Shown here one piece after another: positions 5,479 through 9,772 of a stretch of DNA of 9,772 bases (the first letter of the stretch is position 1; each line of letters starts with the position of its first letter). Under the pieces are notes generated by a model. That model saw only the letters and a list, made by a program, of their open reading frames with translations, ran no database searches and was not told the DNA's origin. The translations under genes were made by a program, and so were the position numbers. This DNA comes from Candidatus Sulfopaludibacter sp. SbA3 (GTDB taxonomy: Bacteria; Acidobacteriota; Terriglobia; 20CM-2-55-15): the NCBI GenBank assembly GCA_945861845.1, contig CAMAWS010000080.1, positions 1 to 9,772 of the forward strand, read 5' to 3'.

Positions 5479-6864
5479 CTATTCGCTGGAAGGCTTCAGG
5501 CGGTCGAGCACGTGATCCTTGATCCACTTTGCGTCCCACCATTCCGTGGGGTTTACAGGTATGCCTTGAAGGAATAGACCAAAGTGCAGATGATCGCCGC
5601 CGGCAAGCCCGGTTTCTCCGCTCTTTCCCAATGCGTCCTTCTTCTTTACCGTCTGTCCGGGTTTCACATCGATTGAGCTCATGTGGCCGTAAAGCGAAAT
5701 CAGGCCGACACCGTGATCAATCAGCACGGTATTGCCGTAGATACCGAAATACTCGGCAAGGATGACCTTTCCGTCGTTGGCCGCCTCGATCGGGTAGTGG
5801 CGCACGACCGAAAGATCGAATCCGACGTGGTCCTGTTGATCGACCTGCTTTCCTTCATACAAATACGTCCGCCGATCGGCAAAGAAGGCTTCCACCTGGG
5901 AATTGCTCAACTGCAGGAAAGCGTCTTTCCATAAAAACTCTCCGCCGGATTCCTTCGACATATTCGCAATCGTTTCGTGGTTCTTCCGCCGCAGGTTGCT
6001 GTTGATCTCAACGAAGGTCTTCACCAGTTCTCCCTGCTCCTGAATAGAAGGGGTATGGGAAAGAACTTCGGGAACCACTTTCTGGACAAAATTGTCTTCC
6101 AGGACGATGTCGCGGGTGCGGAATTGCTTCGGGAATACCTTCTGCCAGGGTTGGGCCGTGGTTTCATTGCCGGCGGCATCGCGTGCCACTACCTTGACTG
6201 GCGTATCTGCAGGCAGGTCGTACCGAAAGGCGAAAAGCGCGAACCGGGTGTTCGCGTCGGCAGACTTCAGTGGGAAGCCCGGGAAGAAATTGGGCCCAAC
6301 CTGGACGCCCGAGACTTCTGTATCTTCAGAAACCCGGTACACCACGGACTCGCTGCCGCCCTGGTTGATGTAATGCTGGCCCGGGAGCAACTCCAGCCGG
6401 GGTGGTTCAAGATCGAACTGAAATTCCTTAGCGATTTCCGCCTGATTTCCCCGCAGGAAATTACGGAAAGAATGATCCGAGGCATTAATCAGTAATGATG
6501 CCGGGCCTGGCTGGATCTTCTGTTTCTCTGTGATCAGTTTTCCGATCTCATAACTTCTGGTGCCGGTGGTTTCGGATCGATCAAAGGCGTCGCCAGCAAG
6601 CACGACTTCCTGCTCTCCCTGTTTCAGTCGAATCGTCACCTGCTTCAAGCCATTGCCGGGGTCCGAAATCGTAAGTCCAATGGCCGCCGTTCTCCCAAGA
6701 GTCTTAAAGTCGCGATCGAAGGCGATCTCGGGCGCCTGGCCTTCCCATCGTTTGTACGTGAGACCAATTGCGGCCAGAAGGATCACCAGGACTAGGCTTG
6801 TCAGGACTACGATGATGGTTAACGGACTTGCGAAACCGCGCTCTTTACTCTTGATCTGTTTCAT
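5479..6864 (-). CDS. Membrane-anchored M23 (LytM-type) metallopeptidase
   Basis: M23 enzymes cut peptide cross-links in peptidoglycan and act in the cell envelope. The 461 residues have a short basic N-terminus, one membrane helix (about 14-36, PLTIIVVLTSLVLVILLAA) and no cleavage motif, so it is an anchor with the body outside the cytoplasm. A beta-rich region with Ig-like features spans about 45-240 (VVARDAAGNET near 225-235). A linker region follows (about 245-330) and then the peptidase: HVGFD (346-350) gives zinc ligands His346 and Asp350, YGH (392-394) and GDHLHFG (423-429) give the remaining ligand and catalytic histidines. All expected residues are present, so it should be active. The ATG at 6864 has AGAGG 6 bases upstream. 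It follows hemD by 87 bases and may be transcribed with it. Confidence 0.92.
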   Translation of the reverse strand: MKQIKSKERGFASPLTIIVVLTSLVLVILLAAIGLTYKRWEGQAPEIAFDRDFKTLGRTAAIGLTISDPGNGLKQVTIRLKQGEQEVVLAGDAFDRSETTGTRSYEIGKLITEKQKIQPGPASLLINASDHSFRNFLRGNQAEIAKEFQFDLEPPRLELLPGQHYINQGGSESVVYRVSEDTEVSGVQVGPNFFPGFPLKSADANTRFALFAFRYDLPADTPVKVVARDAAGNETTAQPWQKVFPKQFRTRDIVLEDNFVQKVVPEVLSHTPSIQEQGELVKTFVEINSNLRRKNHETIANMSKESGGEFLWKDAFLQLSNSQVEAFFADRRTYLYEGKQVDQQDHVGFDLSVVRHYPIEAANDGKVILAEYFGIYGNTVLIDHGVGLISLYGHMSSIDVKPGQTVKKKDALGKSGETGLAGGDHLHFGLFLQGIPVNPTEWWDAKWIKDHVLDRLKPSSE

Positions 6865-6908
6865 TCCGAACCTCTAAATCGACGTTGATCCATAGTGCCG
6901 TCCTCACC

Positions 6909-6922
6909 GCCCAGATCTGGGC
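6909..6922. repeat. Perfect 14-bp palindrome between hemD and the peptidase gene
   Basis: GCCCAGATCTGGGC is fully self-complementary and stands about 45 bases before the peptidase ATG. It could be an operator or, as RNA, a hairpin with almost no loop. No U-run follows, so it is a poor intrinsic terminator for hemD. It shares the outer GCCCA/TGGGC with the palindrome at 2138-2149, which may be chance. Confidence 0.4.
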
Positions 6923-6951
6923 CGTCCCCTGACAATGGCAGACGAATTTGT

Positions 6952-7677
6952 TTAGCTATAGAAGGCTTCGATTGCTGCGGCCAGATCCTGCACGGTGGAA
7001 CGTCTGGGCTCGATGGTCGGTAGAAGGCGGGCTGCCAGGGCAGCGTCTCGAGTAACGGGTCCAATGACGGCAATAGAAACACCCTTCAGGGTAGCCGCTA
7101 ATTCCGGATGGATCGCTGACGGACTTGTGAAAACAATGCAATCGACCTGCTCCGCGGCGAGGATTTTCTTCAGGGGTTCAAAGCCAAGCTTGACCGTCCG
7201 GTAGACAGTCACCATGTCAACTACGGCGCCGCGCCGCCGCAACTCATCCGGCAGGAATTCGCGGCCCTCTTCCGCCCTCGGAAACAGGATGCGAATGCCG
7301 GCAAGGTCCGTTGGGAATATTTCGAGAAGGCCTTCGGCCCTGAAATCCTGCGGAACCATCGTGGCCCGGAGACCCCAGGCGGCGACTCGATCTTCAGTTG
7401 CCGCGCCAACGACGGCAATAGGAAGGGTGCAGTTTACGCCGGCAGACTTGACGCGGCGCATAAACGAGTCAACGGCATTCGTGCTGGTGAAAATGAGCCA
7501 CTGATAGCCATCAAGCTGACGGATCGACTGGTCTACAGGGGACCAGTCGTTAGGAGGAGTGATTTCGATCGCAGGGCATTCCAGTACGCGCGCTCCTCGT
7601 GCTTCCAGTTCCTGCCGCAGTTCCGGGGCCTGCGCCGCGGCGCGAGTGATAACTATGGTTTTGCCGTTCAAGCCCAT
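6952..7677 (-). CDS. hemD: Uroporphyrinogen-III synthase
   Basis: HemD closes hydroxymethylbilane while inverting ring D to give uroporphyrinogen III, the branch point to haem, sirohaem and cobalamin. The 241 residues are the normal length. The sequence is weakly conserved in all organisms, but the typical landmarks are here: VITRAAAQ (9-16), IFTSTNAVDSF (62-72), LFPRAEEGREFLP (the interdomain region), VYRTV, VFTSPSAI and VIGPVT near the C-terminus. The ATG at 7677 gives MGLNGKTIVITR, as expected, but has no clear ribosome site. It follows hemC after a 187-base gap filled by a repeat pair, and precedes the M23 peptidase gene. Confidence 0.93.
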   Translation of the reverse strand: MGLNGKTIVITRAAAQAPELRQELEARGARVLECPAIEITPPNDWSPVDQSIRQLDGYQWLIFTSTNAVDSFMRRVKSAGVNCTLPIAVVGAATEDRVAAWGLRATMVPQDFRAEGLLEIFPTDLAGIRILFPRAEEGREFLPDELRRRGAVVDMVTVYRTVKLGFEPLKKILAAEQVDCIVFTSPSAIHPELAATLKGVSIAVIGPVTRDAALAARLLPTIEPRRSTVQDLAAAIEAFYS

Positions 7678-7719
7678 GTGGGGCCGCTGTCACGGGCGTT
7701 AGGGTGTGTTGCCCAACGG

Positions 7720-7827
7720 CCCTCACCCGCCGCTTCGCGGCACCCTCTCCCAGAGGGAGAGGGATAAACTCCTCGAAATATATCCTTCTCCCTCCGGGAG
7801 AAGGTGGCCCGAAGGGCCGGATGAGTG
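7720..7827. repeat. Inverted pair of REP-like double-hairpin units
   Basis: Two 47-base units in opposite orientation (7720-7766 and 7781-7827) are separated by 14 bases. Each has an outer hairpin (GCCGC-TTC-GCGGC at 7729-7741; GGCCC-GAA-GGGCC at 7806-7818) and an inner 9-bp hairpin (CCCTCTCCC/GGGAGAGGG at 7743-7763; CCTTCTCCC/GGGAGAAGG at 7784-7804). Bases that differ between the units change in pairs, so the stems are preserved. This resembles the widespread bacterial intergenic repeats containing CCCTCTCC...GGAGAGGG, often arranged as inverted dimers. It fills most of the hemC-hemD gap and may affect mRNA ends or stability; no transposase is nearby. Confidence 0.85.
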
Positions 7828-7864
7828 TCAAGAGCGGCTTTTTTTCGTGCAATGCCCACTGCCC

Positions 7865-8800
7865 CTACTGCTCCGGGTTAGCTGCGGCGATTTCAGCGAG
7901 AATTTCGCCGGCTCCCATCGCCAGCAAGGTCTGGCCGAGATCCAGTCCCAGAGCGTGCGCCTGATCGATGGGACCGGAAGTCTCGTGCGAAACCACACGC
8001 CTGCCGTCAAGGCTTGCGATGAGGCCTTTGAGCAGAAGTTGCTGCCCGTGGACTCGTGCCCGGCCTGCAACCGGTACCTGGCAGCTTCCTCCAAGACAGC
8101 GCAATAGGGCGCGCTCCGCGGTGATGGCTGCCCGCGATTCCGCATGATCGAGTACCGACAGCAGGGCTGTTGTCGCACTGTCATCGCCGCGGCACACGAT
8201 ACCCAGGGCCCCCTGGCCGACGGCGGAAATCATAATGTCATCCTCAAGGTACTGCACGATGCGCGATTCGTAGCCAAGCCGCTTCAGGCCTGCTGCCGCA
8301 AGAAGTATCCCGTCAAAATCACCTGCGGCGACCTTGCGCAGCCGTGTGTCGACGTTTCCGCGCAGTGTGACGAGATCCAGAACAGGGAAGCGATGGCGCA
8401 GCTGCACCTGGCGGCGCAGGCTGCTGGTTCCTATCTTCGAGCCCGCAGCAAGTTCGTGCAGTTTGCGTCCGTCCGATATGAACGCATCCCGTGGATCCTC
8501 GCGTGCCGGAACTGCGGCGAGTTCGATTCCATCGGGCAGTTGAAAGGGAACGTCCTTGAGGCTATGCACGGCCAGGTCGATGCGTCCATCGAGCAGGGCT
8601 TCATCGAGTTCCTTGGTGAAGAGACCTTTGCCCCCGATGCTTGCAAGGGGCACATCGAGGATCTTGTCGCCGGTCGTTTTGATCGGAACAAGCTCGACGG
8701 CGAGGCCTGCATATTGTGTTTCGAGTTCGCTCTTCGTCCAGTTTGCCTGCCAGAGCGCGAGGGCGCTGCCACGCGTGCCGAGGCGCAGATTCTTACTCAT
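7865..8800 (-). CDS. hemC: Porphobilinogen deaminase (hydroxymethylbilane synthase)
   Basis: HemC links four porphobilinogen molecules into hydroxymethylbilane on a bound dipyrromethane cofactor, in the cytoplasm. The 311 residues match the family. Visible motifs are the start RLGTRGSALALWQA (6-19), GGKGLFTKELD (56-66), AVHSLKDVP (77-85) with catalytic Asp83, GTSSLRRQVQL (124-134), RGNVDTRLRKV (147-157) and CLGGSCQVP (235-243) with Cys240, which carries the cofactor. All key residues are present. The ATG at 8800 lies inside the end of hemA (overlap of 8 bases, ATGAGTAA), so translation is probably coupled. A repeat element separates it from hemD. Confidence 0.97.
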   Translation of the reverse strand: MSKNLRLGTRGSALALWQANWTKSELETQYAGLAVELVPIKTTGDKILDVPLASIGGKGLFTKELDEALLDGRIDLAVHSLKDVPFQLPDGIELAAVPAREDPRDAFISDGRKLHELAAGSKIGTSSLRRQVQLRHRFPVLDLVTLRGNVDTRLRKVAAGDFDGILLAAAGLKRLGYESRIVQYLEDDIMISAVGQGALGIVCRGDDSATTALLSVLDHAESRAAITAERALLRCLGGSCQVPVAGRARVHGQQLLLKGLIASLDGRRVVSHETSGPIDQAHALGLDLGQTLLAMGAGEILAEIAAANPEQ

Positions 8801-9772
8801 GCGGCTTGATGTTGAAAAGCTTCCGGATGAGATCGGTGGTGTCGGCTCCCTGAGGGTCGTGGGCCATCTGCTTCAGGTGGGCAATCGGATGGTGGAGAAT
8901 CTTGTTTACCAGCGACTGCGTGATCTGGTCTATGGCTGCCTGCTGGTCCGGCGTAAGGTCCTTCAGATACTTCCGGTTTCTTTCGATTTCCTCGCGGCGC
9001 AGCTTGTCGAGCGTTTCCCGGAGCTGGACGATTGTCGGCACCACCTCGCGCGACTGCATTTTCGTGCAGAAGGCCAGAACTTCCTGGTCGACGATTTCTT
9101 CCGCGCGATGGGCTTCGCGAAGGCGCTCCTTCATGTTCGAATCGACCACCTGCTGAAGGTCGTCGATGTCGTAAACGAACGCATTGTCGATCTCGTTCAC
9201 GGCGGGATCGATGTCGCGCGGAACCGCAATGTCGATGAAGAACATCGGCCTGTTCTTGCGCCGATGAATGATCTGCTCGGCCATCGGCTTATTGATGATG
9301 AAGTGGGGCGCTCCTGTAGAGCTGATGATGATATCGGCGCGGTCGATGTGATCGATGAAGTGCTCAAACGGCACCGCGGCGCCCTCGAATACCTGCGCCA
9401 GTTCCACCGCTCGCTCGAACGTGCGATTCGTCACCAGCACCGAGGTCACGCCCGCGCGCCGCAGGTGCTTGGCAGACAGTTCACCCATCTTGCTGGCGCC
9501 GATAATCATCACTGTCTTGCCGTTCAAATCGCCGAAGATCTTCTTCGCCAGCTCCACGGCGGCATAGCTGACCGAGACCGCAGACTGCGAAATTCCCGTT
9601 TCCGAGCGAACCTTCTTGGCCACGGCGAACGCGCGGCTCATCAACGCGCTCAAGTGCATTCCGATGGTTCCGGCATCGGTTGCGATGCGGTAGGCCTCTT
9701 TCACCTGGCCGAGGATCTGCGGCTCGCCGATCATCATGGAGTCGAGACTGGCGGCGACGCGGAATACGTGGC
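8793..9772 (-). CDS. hemA: Glutamyl-tRNA reductase, C-terminal part (partial)
   Basis: GluTR reduces glutamyl-tRNA(Glu) with NADPH to glutamate-1-semialdehyde, the first committed step of tetrapyrrole synthesis by the C5 route. The window holds the last 325 residues; the N-terminal part with the active-site cysteine lies beyond position 9772. Visible are HVFRVAASLDSMMIGEPQILGQ (split across the edge of the open frame; the family's LDS..GE.QILGQ), the NADPH-binding IIGASKMGELSAKHL, the VTNRT strand, DIAVPRDIDP and YDIDDL, then the long helical dimerisation domain. GASKMG in place of the commoner GAGKMG is a minor variation. The stop TAA overlaps the hemC start. The 5' end and any promoter are outside the window. 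Confidence 0.96.
   Translation of the reverse strand, partial: HVFRVAASLDSMMIGEPQILGQVKEAYRIATDAGTIGMHLSALMSRAFAVAKKVRSETGISQSAVSVSYAAVELAKKIFGDLNGKTVMIIGASKMGELSAKHLRRAGVTSVLVTNRTFERAVELAQVFEGAAVPFEHFIDHIDRADIIISSTGAPHFIINKPMAEQIIHRRKNRPMFFIDIAVPRDIDPAVNEIDNAFVYDIDDLQQVVDSNMKERLREAHRAEEIVDQEVLAFCTKMQSREVVPTIVQLRETLDKLRREEIERNRKYLKDLTPDQQAAIDQITQSLVNKILHHPIAHLKQMAHDPQGADTTDLIRKLFNIKPHE

Noticed and set aside
7803..7831. Perfect TTGACA on the minus strand (7831-7826) as a hemD promoter -35
   Set aside because: The hexamer 17 bases downstream is GCCACC, unlike any -10, and the stretch is inside the REP-like hairpin.
7839..7845. Run of seven T residues on the plus strand as a terminator
   Set aside because: All genes around it run on the minus strand, where it is an A-run, and no hairpin directly abuts it on the plus strand.
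8144..8809. 221-aa open frame on the plus strand
   Set aside because: It is wholly antisense to hemC, which has every family motif. GC-rich codon use leaves the opposite strand open.

Overview
The window reads as a bacterial chromosome segment of fairly high GC with dense housekeeping genes. The most likely source is an Acidobacteriota member or a relative. That guess rests on the style of the proteins (a small 'MTPEEL' coiled-coil protein, a DUF6677-like membrane protein, an M23 peptidase with an Ig-like middle region) and is not proven. No phage, plasmid, IS transposase, CRISPR array, tRNA or rRNA was seen.

Layout. (1) Positions 1-2054, minus strand, read from 2054 downward: thiI (tRNA 4-thiouridine synthase), then a 100-aa coiled-coil protein, a frameshifted scrap of a nucleoside-type ABC transporter ATPase, a dead copy of the last ~20 codons of thiI, and the first 46 codons of tmk, which runs off the left edge. 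The thiI end and the tmk start occur twice as a 79-bp direct repeat (98-176 and 861-939, 62 of 79 bases identical). One copy has a live tmk start with a dead thiI tail. The other has a live thiI tail with a dead tmk start. (2) Positions 2163-4788, plus strand: a probable operon of yggS (PLP homeostasis), yggU (DUF167), a four-helix membrane protein (DUF6677-like), a 58-aa two-helix membrane protein and a DUF2817/M14-type zinc peptidase whose start codon is unclear. (3) Positions 4801-5412, minus strand: a type II toxin-antitoxin module (ribbon-helix-helix antitoxin, MazF/PemK toxin) with a compact promoter bracketed by two 9-bp direct repeats. (4) Positions 5479-6864, minus strand: a membrane-anchored M23 (LytM) peptidase. 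(5) Positions 6952-9772, minus strand: the haem/tetrapyrrole genes hemA (5' end cut off), hemC and hemD. An inverted pair of REP-like hairpins sits between hemC and hemD.

Working together: HemA, HemC and HemD act in one pathway (glutamyl-tRNA to glutamate semialdehyde; porphobilinogen to hydroxymethylbilane; hydroxymethylbilane to uroporphyrinogen III). The toxin and antitoxin form a self-contained module. YggS and YggU are a common bacterial pair, with translational overlap here. The divergent thiI and yggS promoters share a ~108-bp gap that holds a perfect 12-bp palindrome.

I found no clearly new multi-gene system. The strongest unusual signals are the split and duplicated thiI/tmk junction with its pseudogene debris, the covarying double-hairpin repeat in the hem cluster, the DUF2817 gene without a normal start codon at its conserved N-terminus, and the compact promoters that suggest leaderless transcripts.
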